Positions 33,751-44,990 of a stretch of DNA of 64,000 nt are shown here, in pieces. Made by a program: the position numbers and the translations under genes. The stretch is from NCBI RefSeq assembly GCF_020520425.1, contig NC_079491.1, positions 42,894,027 to 42,958,026 of the forward strand, in the 5' to 3' direction. The stretch's first letter is position 1, and every line of letters starts with the position of its first letter. The notes beneath the pieces were generated by a model. It was given only the letters and a program-made list of their open reading frames with translations. It had not been told where the DNA came from and made no database searches. The stretch is from Spinacia oleracea (lineage: Eukaryota > Streptophyta > Magnoliopsida > Caryophyllales > Amaranthaceae).

Positions 33751-36700
33751 TTATGGCCTCTAACCATTTAAAACATTTGAGTCTATATATGGCCTCTAAC
33801 CATTTTAGGGAATCTAGGTTTCGTCATAGCTTTCTTACAAGTCACAAACTCATTAATCTACATGATAATAGTTTGACTGCAAGTTGTAGGTTTCTTCACT
33901 ATTTAATAGAAGAATCTCATAGTTTCATTGACCTGATCTCTATGTTTCTTTACTATCTAATAGAAGAATCTCATAGTTTCAGTGACTTGAATTCTATGCC
34001 TACTTGGGTATAGAACATCAAACAATAGAATATCAATAGCTACTTGAAAGTCCTTTGAATATTCTGTTCTCCTTGAAGCACTTGTAAAGTCTTCTAAGAG
34101 ATGTCTATTCTTTAAATCCACTTCTAAAGTCTTAAAGAATAAGTTCGGATTTTCTGAAGCACTTCGAAAAGCCTCCGGAATGTCCGTTTTATGTTTGTTG
34201 TTCGCCTCGAAAACTTTCGAGGTCTATTTTCTCCCACTTGTCATTTTGGAAACGAATCTCCAAAAGGATATTATTTCGAGCAAACAAACATTATGTTCTC
34301 AAAAATTCGTGGTAGAAACAATACCCTTGTGTCTCATTTGAATAAATCACAATGAAACATATATCTATGCTTGGGCCTTAGTTTGTTGAATAACAAACAC
34401 TAAGCTCCCACTGAGTTTAGGAACTCTTTAGATATATTATGAAAAGATATTCTGAAATTACTTTTCAATAGCTTTGACGAATTTGGTTTAGTTTGGTGGT
34501 AGTTGAGCATTTTTGTTTTAGAAATTATAGGAAAAGTCTTTATGATTCATCATTAATCGAATCAAGTACTAATTGACTTCGATTATTCCAACTAAGATAT
34601 GCCATATGTTATGGAGCTAGATTGTGAAATTACAACACACAATCATTGATGATCATATTTGGTCTCAAGTAATCATTAAATGATCTAACCTAGATCTTTA
34701 TGATTTCTTACCAAGTGAATTTTATACTTCTGAATCTTTGAACTAGCCAAACAGATTCAACTTATATCACATTTGAGTAAATAAACCTATATTCACTCAA
34801 ATCCATGTGAAATAATAAAGCCATAAAATCTTTCTTTAGCTTTGAACTCCATTGTCTAGGCGTTCTAACAATAGTTCATATCTTTTGTTACTTTCAACAA
34901 GTAAGACTAGTAGTCTTACAATGATCTAGAAATCAATCAACTTTCAGAAGTCCATCAAAATAGAGCTTATGAATGTTAACTTGTTGATATGGTCTAAGCA
35001 ACAATGCCAAAGATTAGTGGAACTCAAATCAAGGGTTTGATTTGAACCTAGTCAAGTTCTTTAAAGAGTTGTTTGTTTTAATCAAGCATATTGACTCAAC
35101 CAGTAATTGACCATTTCATTCAAATAAACAAACAAACAAGCATTGTTTTTGTTCTTCTGAATGTGAGTCTTTCTGTGTTTGAAGCAGAAATTTAGGTATG
35201 CTGATTATGGAACAAAATAGCCATTAAGTTCCAGCCTTTGAAAGGACTTAAAACAAACTAGATGACCCTACAACTAATGTAGCATTGCCATGCTTCATTT
35301 CCCACTTGTAGGTCATTAGTGTATCCTAGCTTCCATTGTTTGAGTTATTACCAAAGTAAGAACCTCAAGCGGTATATGATACCAAGGAAGTTTGATTGCT
35401 AGGTCACTTCTCTTTAAACATAAACTTATAGGTAGAAACGGAATCGTAAATTCCTTTCATTGTTCCTCGTTTTCCTATTTCTTGTACCCTTTCTTATAGT
35501 CTTAAGAATTGAATTCTTTAGTGTTGACTTTTATACTTTGTTAGACATGTCCAATGTCACCAACAAGGTTCTTTACCATTTATGTTGAATATTTTGTTTC
35601 AACTAGATGATCTTACCAGAAGCTTCTAAAGTTCTCTAAGCATCGATCTATTCGAATGTCTAGGGACTAGACTCATTCGAGAATTAAATGGACAAAGATA
35701 TTAGGTTGTTAACCATTGGTAAGGCTGAGCGTTTTAAACTCAATGCTTTATGATCTCAAAACTACATTGTATTTTGAATTCACAAGCACCAATTGGTTTG
35801 CCATTCGATTTTTGATATTCGAAAACAACCATAAAAGTCGATATAAGAAACGTACATTTTAAATTGCTCACTTTCTCTCTTTTCCGTGAATCGTTCTTGG
35901 ATTCACTACCAATCGAGGAAATTTACTGTTACCTTTCTAAAAGGATTTATTGCAGTGCAAGATATTTAATTATAAACAATAATTAAAACATACATTGAAG
36001 CATGCAAAGTCTAAACATTTATCATGAATAATAACTTGAAATTAAAGCAACCATGCAATTCAAACAAGTCATTAGCATTTTATTCGATTTTATTGTTCCG
36101 GCAGGTGTGAATAAAATGATTCCAAGATCCTAAAATCATTGAAGAACTAAGCACAGTTTGTCGACTTAATCCTAGAACATCTTAGGTAAGCAAAAGCCTT
36201 TTGCTAATAGTCTAGAAACTATTCTTGGTTGATAGGTACGTCTAAGAACTTATTAGGTAAACCTATCGAATTTGCCACGACATAAAAGGACTCCTTACTT
36301 ATATCGTTGAGTTTCACCAAAACTAACATGTACTCACAATTATTTGTGTACCTTGCCCCTTTAGGACCAATAAGTAACACCTCGCTGAGCGAAAACTATT
36401 ACTAGATTGATGTAAAGGATATCCAAGCAAGTGTATATTTTGGCATGGCACCTTTTAACTCAATTTTTAAGTTTGGAACTTAAGGCTCTTACTATGTTGG
36501 TTAGATTTTAAGTGAACTAAAATCCTTAATCATGCAACATAATCAAGCTTTTGATCTCATGCATTTTAAGACATATTTAAAAGCAATAAATAACTTAAAA
36601 CATGCATAAGATATTTGTGATCTAGTATGGCCCGACTTCATCTTGAAGCTTTGACTTCAAAGTCCGTCTTGAAAATCTCCGTGGGAGGCACCATTTTCTT

Positions 36701-37400
36701 CAAATAGGATAAGCTATAACTAATTACAACTATTTGATGGTTCGCAGACCATATTTGAATTGAAAAATAACTTTGGTACTTTAGACCAATTACATTCAAA
36801 TTAATGGTACGCAGACCATATTTTCTATCCTATTTGGGCCATACTAGTCACTTCATAACCTGCAAAACAGTACATATACAATATATACCATTCATCCATT
36901 CATTATCATGAATGGCCCACATAGCTGGTTAGTAAAACACATTATGCATCACGTAAACATTTGCAGCAATTAATCAAGGGCACCAATAATCTACCAATTA
37001 TTCAGTCCTTATTAATTCTAATCGAGTTGTTTTAACCTTAAGGATTTGTAGACCTAATCAAGAGTTTATGACTAAAAAGCGCTCCCACTTAAACCAATAA
37101 ATTCATATGCTTTACTAATTTTAAACATAAAATTGTATTTCTAGTCTAACCGGAAACATACAAATTTAATTAAAATTTAAAGCTCATATAAATTTATAAT
37201 TGAATCCAAAAATTTAATTTAATTTCAGTCGCATTTAAATTAATTCATGATTTTAATTTTAGTAAAATAATTAGAATAAATTCCATTTATTATAATATTC
37301 AAAATTAAAATCCAAGAAATTAATTCAAATTATTAATTTTAAAATTAATTAAAATTACGTGAACTGAAATTTTCAAATTAAACATTCAAAACGATCTAAT
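33751..37400 (-). other. AT-rich copia interior, no gene recognised
   Basis: No open frame of note. A short tandem duplication (TTTCTTCACTATTTAATAGA then AGAATCTCATAGTTTCA; second copy TTTCTTTACTATCTAATAGA) lies at about 33890-33990. The 8-mer CTCCCACT, seen in the purine tract, recurs at 34231, 34405 and 37082. Confidence 0.55.
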
Positions 37401-37419
37401 CGTAACGCAAACACCCTAC

Positions 37420-38062
37420 GCGTTGCACGCCCATGGGCCGTACGCACACAGCCATTGCTGGCCATGTGCGCGCAGCCCATGCGCTCGTCGCATAGCTGCT
37501 GCTGTCCTATCGCAAGCCTCCGCACAGCGCCCCATCGCACGCGAGCTATCGCTCGCAGTGCGCGCGCGCGAGATCGCTCGCTGGGCGCGCGACATCGCTC
37601 GCTGGGCGCGCTGGCTCGCTCGCTGTGCGCGCGAGCCATCGCTCGCTGGGGCGCGACATCGCTCGCTGGGCGGGCGACATCGCGCGCTGTGCGCGCGAGC
37701 CATCGCTCGCTGGGGCGCGACATCGCTCGCTGGGCGAGCGACATCGCGCGCTGTGCGCGCGAGTAGTGCTGGGCGCAGCGCTCGTGGCACGCGAGCTTGC
37801 GCTCGCTGCGCGCGAGGCTGCGCGCACTTGTGCGAGGCAGCGCGCGTTGTGGCGCAGCTCGCTTGCTGCCCACACGCGACTGCCTTGGCTCGCCCCTCGC
37901 CCATGCCCATTCGTTCATTGCTCGTGGCACACGACACAAGGCAGGGCTGCTGCCTTGTGCTCGTGCACTACGCCCTTGCTCATTGCATTCGTGCCGCACG
38001 GGCGACGAGCTCCCTTGCTCGTCGTCGCATGCCCGCATTATACAACACCCCTTAAGGGTAAC
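37420..38062. repeat. GC-rich tandem repeat array in copia leader
   Basis: Built from GACATCGCTCGCTGGGCG- and GCGCGAGCCATCGCTCGCTG-type units, with a 64-bp higher-order period visible at 37625 and 37689. It sits in otherwise very AT-rich sequence, downstream of the primer site in the element's own orientation. Long open frames in all directions here come from the lack of AT and are not genes. Confidence 0.85.
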
Positions 38063-38814
38063 ACGAAGCGTCCATTGCTTCGTGCGTGCAAGTTATTTGA
38101 ACGAATCGCATAAAAATTTAAAATTTATATTTAAAATTAATGACAAATTAATAAATAATATTAATTTCATAATTTTAGGGCGAAAAATCGAAAATTTATT
38201 ATCCAATTGATTTCCGATTGATATGGATTCAAGTCTAGGTCATAAAAATTTAAAATTTATCGTAAATTTACAATTTTTATGGTGGTTTTTAATCATAGGT
38301 TTCTAATTAAATTACAATTAATTATGAAAATCAAACTAATTCTAAATTATTCTAATTTTCAACAAATTAATCATAATTACAAATTAGATTGCATAATTAA
38401 CAAGACTAGGCATTCAAACTTGTTAAACATATGCAGTAGGTCAATCAAAAATTCAAGATTTATCAACAAGAATCGCAAATATTTAATTTAACATCTTAAA
38501 TTTACGAAATTTTGCATTCGAAAAACTAAAACCTTCGAAAAGTCATAGTTAGGCTTCGAATTTGAGAATTCTGGGTTCGGCAGAAAAATACTATTTTTGT
38601 CAAAATTTTAGAATGCCTTTTACATGCGGAATTGACACAAAAATCACTCAATTCGGATGAGTAACGAAGAAACTGCCGAAAAACTGCGTACATATAATTA
38701 AATAAACGCAATTTGCAATTAATTAACAATTACGAAAATTAATCACCCCTTTTAATTCTTGCAAATTTGTAATATTTAACCATGTTCATGCAATTTAGAT
38801 TATGAAAATAATAA
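38063..38814 (-). other. AT-rich copia leader next to primer site
   Basis: No gene. Very AT-rich. Confidence 0.6.
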
Positions 38815-38831
38815 GGGGCTCGTGATACCAC
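38815..38831 (-). other. Primer binding site (tRNA-iMet type) of young copia element
   Basis: Minus strand TGGTATCACGAGCC, one base from the LTR. Close to the canonical plant initiator-Met site TGGTATCAGAGC. Confidence 0.85.
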
Positions 38832-40216
38832 TGTTAGGTTATGATACATATGACATTTACATAAATCATGCGGAAACAACCATTAACCCAGGAATCATAT
38901 TATTTACACATAATCATATAGCATAATTAGATGCATACTCTTTGTTGCGTGCCCTCCCTAGCTGCGCCCGAACCGAACAAGAACAAGTCTTTTAGGACTC
39001 CAAATGTCGTCCCTCCGTAGATAGTCCACAGCACGTCCGGATCCGCCTTAAGATTGACCAACTAGAACCGCCCTTAAGGTACTAGAAAATTCGGCACTTT
39101 TATGAGCAAGATGTGTTTTAATTTTCTCTCAAAAAAAACTCACTTTTGAATACTTTGAAACTTGTGTATAAATTATGACCCCTAGGCCTTTATTTATAGA
39201 GTTATGGAAAAGGAATCGTAATCCTAGTAGGATGCGAATTAATTGGAATTAGAATCCTACATGAATTCTATTTAATTAATTTATCCAATTAGGAATAGAA
39301 ATTTAATCATACACTGACTCTTGTAGATTCAGGAATCACGCATGAGCACAAACTCACACACACACGGCAGCCACAAGGGCTGCCCATGCGCGTGCGAGCA
39401 GCAGCCCGCGCAGCACGGCCCACGCAGCCGTGGCCCTTGGCGCGCGCTGGGCCTGCCTTGCGGTAGGCCTGGCCGCTGCCTTGGCTGGGCTTGTGGCGCG
39501 CATGCTTGCTGGGCGATGGCCCCGGCTTCGTGCTGGGCCTTCGTCCGGCAAGCCTCGTCCGATGCTAATTCGTACGATACGCTTCCGATTAAATTTCCAT
39601 TTCCGGAATCTATTTCCGATACGAACAATATTTAATATTTCCGATTCCGGAATTAATTTCCGTTTCGAACAAATATTTAATATTTCCGTTTCCGGAATTA
39701 TTTTCCGATTCCGGCAATATTTCCGATTCTGACAATATTTCCGTTTCCGGCAATATTTCCGATTCTGGTAATATTTCCATTTCCAATAATATTTTCCGAT
39801 ACGTACCATGTTTCCGTTTCCGGCAACATCTACGACTTGGATAATATTCATATTTCCGATACGATCCATATTTCCGTTTCCGGCAATATCATCGTTTCCG
39901 GAGTATTCATTTCTTGCCTGTGACGATCTTAGCTCCCACTGAAACCAAGATCCGTCGGTTCCGAATATTCATAGATGGAGTATTTAATGCCATTAAATAC
40001 TTGATCCGTTTACGTACTATTTGTGTGACCCTACGGGTTCAGTCAAGAGTAAGCTGTGGATTAATATCATTAATTCCACTTGAACTGAAGCGGCCTCTAG
40101 CTAGGCATTCAGCTCACTTGATCTCACTGAATTGTTAACTTGTTAATTAATACTGAACCGCATTTATTAGACTTAACATAGAATGCATACTTGGACCAAG
40201 GGCATTATTTCCTTCA
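38832..40216 (-). repeat. 5' LTR of young copia element
   Basis: 1385 bp, one visible base different from 29785-31169. Confidence 0.95.
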
Positions 40217-41599
40217 ACGCCACCGTCGCAGAAGTCATTGAAAATCCTCTCCTGAAACAACTAAAAAGAACCAAGGCCGAGATTACCATCTGGGATCTCA
40301 TGTGTACTCCAAAGGAACATCGCGAAAAGCTTATTCGCTCACTTGACCTCATCTCAGTACCTACAGATATCACACCTGACTCATTGGTTAGCCATGTCAC
40401 GAGAGATGCTGGAGAAAATGCCATATTTTTCACTGATAAAGACTTACCCAAAGAGGGGGTGCTCACAATAAAGCCCTTTACCTAGTGGTTGGATGCAAAG
40501 GACAAAACATCCCCCTAGCGCTCGTAGATAACGGTTCAGCGGTTAACGTTTGCCCATTGCGAACCGCCCATTGCTTGGGGCTAGGAAACGATGACTTCCA
40601 AACCTCCACGCAAGGGGTACGAGCTTATGATAACTCCCGAAGGCCTGTATTGGGAAAAATAACCTTACCATACAAACCGGGCCTGTGGCACGCACCACGG
40701 AGTTTCAAATAATCGACATCAAGCCCACTTTCAACCTCCTCTTGGGGCGACCTTGGCTCCATGACTTAGGAGGTGTGGCTTCTACCTTGCACCAAATGGT
40801 TAAACTTAACCACAACAGGGTAATACTAGAAATCCGCGCCCCTCCCCTCGACGTCAGTTGTACTATGGTTGGAACGGCCGAAGCTGCAGACGACCTTTAT
40901 GGGTTTCAAATGGAAGAAGCAATCCAGTTCATCGAAGATTATGATCCAGCATTCCTAGACCCGCATGCATCCCGAGTCATCCCTAGAATGCTGTTAGCTC
41001 AAGATTATTTCCCAGGAACCCCATTGGGCATAAGGAAGAAGGAATACACATTCTATCCTTTTCCCGACAAATCTACTCCCTTTGGCTTAGGCTATGAACC
41101 AACGGAGGAAGATATTACTGACCGCCTGTCTAGGCTACGCCTTAACAAAGCCAAACAAGCCACCCTCCTTCCCCCGTATCAAAGGACCCTTAACGGGATG
41201 TTCGTTCGGGAAGGAGAAGAACACCCATGCTGTGATTTCCCTGAACCCTTCGTTCAGGATGGCTTGCTAAAACCCGGATTTGAAATTTTCCATGACTGCC
41301 ACACCTTGGATGAGGCACCCCACCTCACCAAGACTAAAACAGCTGAAATATTGGACAACCAGGCTCTATGGACATTGTTTAACGAATCGAGGCCTATGGA
41401 GAACGAGACTGTGATGACTACCCTAGCTTTACAAGATGAAGGTTTCGATCCAACCCGATTAATCTCTCCTGCATCAACACTAGAAGAGGTCGAGAACGGA
41501 TGGGTGAAGACATATCAGTGGGTCAATGCAAAAGGAATGGAATTCAAGATGAGTACCGGTGAAGGACCGAAGTTTTATGAGACTAAACCCCAGGCTTGA
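40217..41599 (+). pseudogene. Tat gag end, aspartic protease and linker, with frameshifts
   Basis: Continues the gag frame after the copia insertion (TVAEVIENPLLKQLKRTKAE). A base loss near 40460 shifts the frame (sister reads KEGGAHNKALYLVVGCKG). The protease ALVDNGSAVNVCPLRTAHCL is at about 40515-40575. Another shift occurs near 40670. From 40685 a 304-residue open stretch runs through LLGRPWLHDLGGVASTLH (protease end) and a long linker (TPFGLGYEPTEED, LPPYQRTLNGMFV, CCDFPEPFVQDGLLKPG) to FYETKPQA and a stop at 41597-41599. In complete Tat elements reverse transcriptase follows this linker. Here it does not. Confidence 0.88.
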
Positions 41600-42951
41600 G
41601 CCACATAGAGCACAATTAGTAAAAAGCGCCTAGTAGTTCTTTAGATTGATAAAAAAAATAATAGAGACTTTAGATGGTCCTAAGGTCCCTTAGAATATGG
41701 GTGAGTTTTATTTCAGTGTATTTTCCTTACTTTCCGAATCAATAAAGGCGTAATATTTCTCCTAAAAATTTTATTCTAACACTAAATAAACACCAAATGT
41801 ACTTGTAAAATACAAAAATAAAGAGGCAGCCCACTCCAGGCCCAACAAACAAAGCCCACTCGGTTTTGAAATAGTGCCATCGGAACCAATTCCTAAAACC
41901 CACAAAATAAACCACACTATCCCATTCATATCCCCAAAACCTAAAAAGCTAAACCAGTGTCATTATAAGAGTCAATCCATGCAACCCAGAATCAAAGGAA
42001 ATCAAAATCCAAAACAATGCAAATGTTACCAAAAAAAACAGATTCATAAAACATAGATTCCATCATACCCTTCACTAACAACACGCACTTCAACCCACCT
42101 CAAAAGCCTACACAAAGATCTTCATAACTTCCGCACCCTAACCCCATTTTCAAAACTGTTTCGAGTCACGAATAGAAAAAATTAATCCGGACAAAAACGC
42201 ATTTCACGCAAACAGTCAAAAAAGGCCTCCAAAATAGCCTCAAAATTGGCTTTAAATACGAGCAAAAAAAAATCAAGGCACAAAAAAGGAAATAAATGCA
42301 AGAACATGTGAAGCAATGCGTCAAAAATTGACTGCCCAAGTCATTTTCAGCGCCCAGGGCTGGGCGCCGAAATTTCTGACGCCCCAGCCTGGGCGTCGAA
42401 ACTCTCTGCCTGCAAAAAAATTTCTTTTTGAAAGTGCTCGTCATTTAATCCGCACACAACGGAAAAATAACGAACACTTGGGGGGTACAGTTACAGTACG
42501 TATCCAAATAGGTTTACCAAGAATATAGCTATACAAATTAGTCGAATTTTACGCGACTTATGGCGGAAAAAAAACGGCAGATGAAAATAATGATAATACT
42601 TCACTCATTTGACCGATTAAGTAATATGTTTCCACCTCAGGGCATACCTACCGAAATCCGGCATACTAGAACTTATTCTAAAGCTAGAACTACGCGCGAC
42701 CTGATTCTGACAAGATACGTAGGCAATCCTTACCAAGGATTCGGTCCAATAAAAAAAAAACAAATATTCTTTGTGCAAAAAGTGTTAGACATATAAAATA
42801 CATAAAAAAGAGGAGAAACAAAAATAAATGAAAATGAAAAATAAAAATACGCCTTTATTGAGAAATAATAAGAAGGAAAACAAAGTGCTAGGAATAAAAA
42901 CAAACACAACTGAAATAAATAAACGGCACCTACACCCTAGCAAGAACTACA
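41600..42951 (+). other. Tat 3' non-coding region between gag-pro and antisense gene
   Basis: No sense gene. Module (g) at 42344-42402. The minus sister element keeps this region up to the equivalent of about 42476. Confidence 0.6.
42344..42402. repeat. GC-rich nested-palindrome module (g)
   Basis: TTTTCAGCGCCCAGGGCTGG then GCGCCGAAA, then TTCTGACGCCCCAGCCTGGG then CGTCGAAA. Confidence 0.85.
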
Positions 42952-43926
42952 CTACTCTTGTTCTTCCGGATCATCAAATAAAGTCTTGTAGAGGGCAATG
43001 TTCGCAGGATCCACCCCCACAGTCTTCTGCGCTGCCCCAATATCAATCTTCATAAGAACCGGCTCCTGGACACTGACTTCCAAAGATGCCAAGGCTTCAG
43101 AAATATTCTCAGTTATAGCCCGCTCAGCCTCAAGGGCACAGACAATGGTGGGAGAAAGATTATTATCAACCAGACTAGCCGCTGTTTCTACAGGTGGCTG
43201 AGCCTTCCTAACTCATACATTGTTCCGGCGACGATCTCCGCGAGAGCCTGTATTTCTTTTAACAACAGCAGGCCCCTTCATGTTAGGCATCTTTTTAGGC
43301 CTGAAACTGGAACGGGGAGGAACTTCCTTTCGCTTTCGATCAGGACGAGCTTTCACAGTCTGAATACTATAGGTACGAGGTTTGGCAGAATCAAGACCCT
43401 CATACTTAAGACGAATACGAGGTATCAAAAGCTCAGCCGACTCCCCATTACAAGCCTCGGTCCTCACATCTTTATCATCGGAGCTCATCCACAACTTGTA
43501 GTTTTCAGAAAGACCCACAAAGCCATTTGTAGCTACGGCCCAACGCGGGAGACCATCATAATACTTAGCCCACGCTAGGACCCGTGTTTGTGAAAAGGCC
43601 GCTACCTTAGGTGGTACCGTATCAGAAAAGGGGATAGTCTGCCTTAAACCATATTGACGCATGACTCGGTAAGGGAAAATATAAATGGGACGAGATAGCC
43701 CCAACAAAGAAACATAAACCGATACATCAGAACCCCCTGTCATATTAGTCAAACCCCACCATGGTACCACCCACTTAATAGAACAAATGCCATAAGTAAA
43801 AAAGGAGGTCCATTCGGCCTCGTCCTGGCCTTGGTGCAAGTATTTTCGGTTACCCAAGGCTATAGGGCGATAATGTTTAGGATCGGCAGGAGCTTCCAAA
43901 AGTCTAAGCTGTTCCGCAAGCCAAAT
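42952..43926 (-). pseudogene. Antisense gene, distal exon (C-terminal part)
   Basis: Minus-strand frame beginning after an acceptor-like TGTTTTTGCAG (43937-43927). Starts IWLAEQLRLLEAP and continues through TSFFTYGICSIKWVVPWWGL and WAKYYDGLPRWAVATNGFVG to a basic segment (RPDRKRKEVPPRSSFRPKK, then KRNTGSRGDRRRNNV). A single in-frame TGA follows at 43213-43215. The same frame then stays open (VRKAQPPVETAASLVDNN ... LYKTLFDDPEEQE) to TAG at 42952-42954. The basic run suggests a nuclear localisation signal and the end is acidic. See the proximal exon for family assignment. Its frame is not in phase with that exon if the obvious splice sites are used, so this copy may be damaged. Confidence 0.65.
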
Positions 43927-43992
43927 CTGCAAAAACAGGTACGGTCGAATCAAAAGAATGAAAAGAAAGAAAAAAACGGTTCCTGGGGCGCA

Positions 43993-44052
43993 GTTTCAAC
44001 GCCCAGGACCAGGCGCCGAAAATTCCAGCGCCCAGCCCTGGGCGCTGAAACT
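43993..44052. repeat. GC-rich nested-palindrome module (h), in presumed intron of antisense gene
   Basis: TTTCAACGCCCAGGACCAGG then CGCCGAAAA, then TTCCAGCGCCCAGCCCTGGG then CGCTGAAA. Confidence 0.87.
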
Positions 44053-44187
44053 CAGCCCCAGGCAAAAATAAATATATGCAAAAGGGACGTATACGTGCGC
44101 AAGGAAAAAATCGATTACCTGCAGTAATAGGGGGCTTCCCTTAAAATGTTCAGATTTGGCATCCTTCTTCAGCTCATCCGCACTCAC

Positions 44188-44759
44188 AAAGTCTCGGCAA
44201 CAACCAACGGCATAATAGAATAGCAACTTTCCATCTGGCTAATCAAGGGGATCAACCTTATGTCATCGAACTCACCATTGTTATTCGACAGCAAATAATG
44301 ATTCAACAAGCAAAATACAAAGGCTCGGATATTCAATTTCTGTTCGGTCATATTCTTACTAGGCCTAAAGTGATGTTTTACAAGTTTTGCCAAGTTAACC
44401 TTATCATCTACAACAATTTCAGCAAACATGTTATCATCTAGTCCTAGGAAAGCCCTTATGGTTGTTTTACCCTCTTCAATAGTGCCAAGGGTAACAGGAG
44501 TAGCATTAGTAGGATAACCAAGGATCGCAGCAAATTCATCGGGCAAAGGACATATTTCGTTGCCCCGAAAGGCAAAAACATGATGATCGGAGTCCCAAAA
44601 GCTTAGGGCAGCATGCAGAAAGTTATAATCAATATTAATTTGTTGTAAGCCTAAAAGTGCCTCTAAGTGGTATTCTTTTAACAAAGCCTTTTCTGTGGGA
44701 GTAAGGGCCCGTAGCCAACGCCTAACAGTCCGTTGGAGTGAGAAAGTAGGGATCGACAT
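44188..44759 (-). CDS. Antisense gene of Tat element, proximal exon (DUF7745-like)
   Basis: Starts MSIPTFSLQRTVRRWLRALT at 44759. Contains LTPTEKALLKEYHLEALLGL, NFLHAALSFWDSDHHVFAFR and CPLPDEFAAILGYPTNATPV, the pattern of a plant domain I recall as DUF7745 (related to plant mobile domain proteins), often found in retroelement-associated plant proteins. Its function is unknown. A donor-like GTGAGT starts at 44187, just before the frame stops (44184). An acceptor lies at 43927, giving a presumed 261-base intron. The gene runs opposite to gag and has its own TATA-like site at 44844-44851, 85 bases upstream of the ATG. Antisense extra ORFs are known in Tat-lineage elements. The exon is open in full, unlike gag. 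Confidence 0.7.
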
Positions 44760-44843
44760 GGCAAAAGCAATGAGTAATTAAAACACAACAAAAAAGAGAG
44801 AAAGAATTTGAGAGTGGTGGAAAATAGGGACGTATCTAGCCCC

Positions 44844-44851
44844 TATATATA
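44844..44851 (-). promoter_or_regulatory. Candidate TATA box of antisense gene
   Basis: Minus strand AGCTATATATAGGGGC. It lies 85 bases upstream of the antisense ATG, with module (i) about 82 bp further upstream, the same spacing as in the LTR promoter. Confidence 0.55.
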
Positions 44852-44932
44852 GCTGAACGCACCTAATGACATCCTGATCCCATTCGGAAACGTGTTAGGA
44901 AATCCGAAAGTCAAATATCACCAGGAAAAGAC

Positions 44933-44990
44933 TTTCAGCGCCCACGGCTGGGCGCTGAAATGTTTAACGCCTGGCCTTGGGCGCTGAAAA
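44933..44990. repeat. GC-rich nested-palindrome module (i), upstream of antisense promoter
   Basis: TTTCAGCGCCCACGGCTGGG then CGCTGAAA, then TTTAACGCCTGGCCTTGGGC then GCTGAAAA. Confidence 0.87.

Larger units (their letters stand above)
29785..40216 (-). mobile_element. Young Ty1/copia-type element with decayed interior
   Basis: LTRs 29785-31169 and 38832-40216, both 1385 bp, with duplications ACGCC at 29780-29784 and 40217-40221. I see one difference between the LTRs (CCTAGTTGCG versus CCTAGCTGCG). Orientation is minus: a tRNA-iMet-type primer site lies left of the right LTR and a purine tract lies right of the left LTR. The 7.66-kb interior has only a broken RT remnant, so it is non-autonomous yet very recent. 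It interrupts the Tat gag-protease gene. Confidence 0.94.

Noticed and set aside
37373..38113. Several long overlapping open frames in both strands, rich in Arg/Ala/Ser
   Set aside because: They lie in a GC-rich tandem repeat where stop codons are rare. Peptides are repeat-encoded (RAMSRPSERWLAR-type) and open in many frames at once, with no domain.
42998..43201. Plus-strand open frame opposite the antisense gene
   Set aside because: The minus-strand frame over the same bases is longer and continues the antisense gene in frame.
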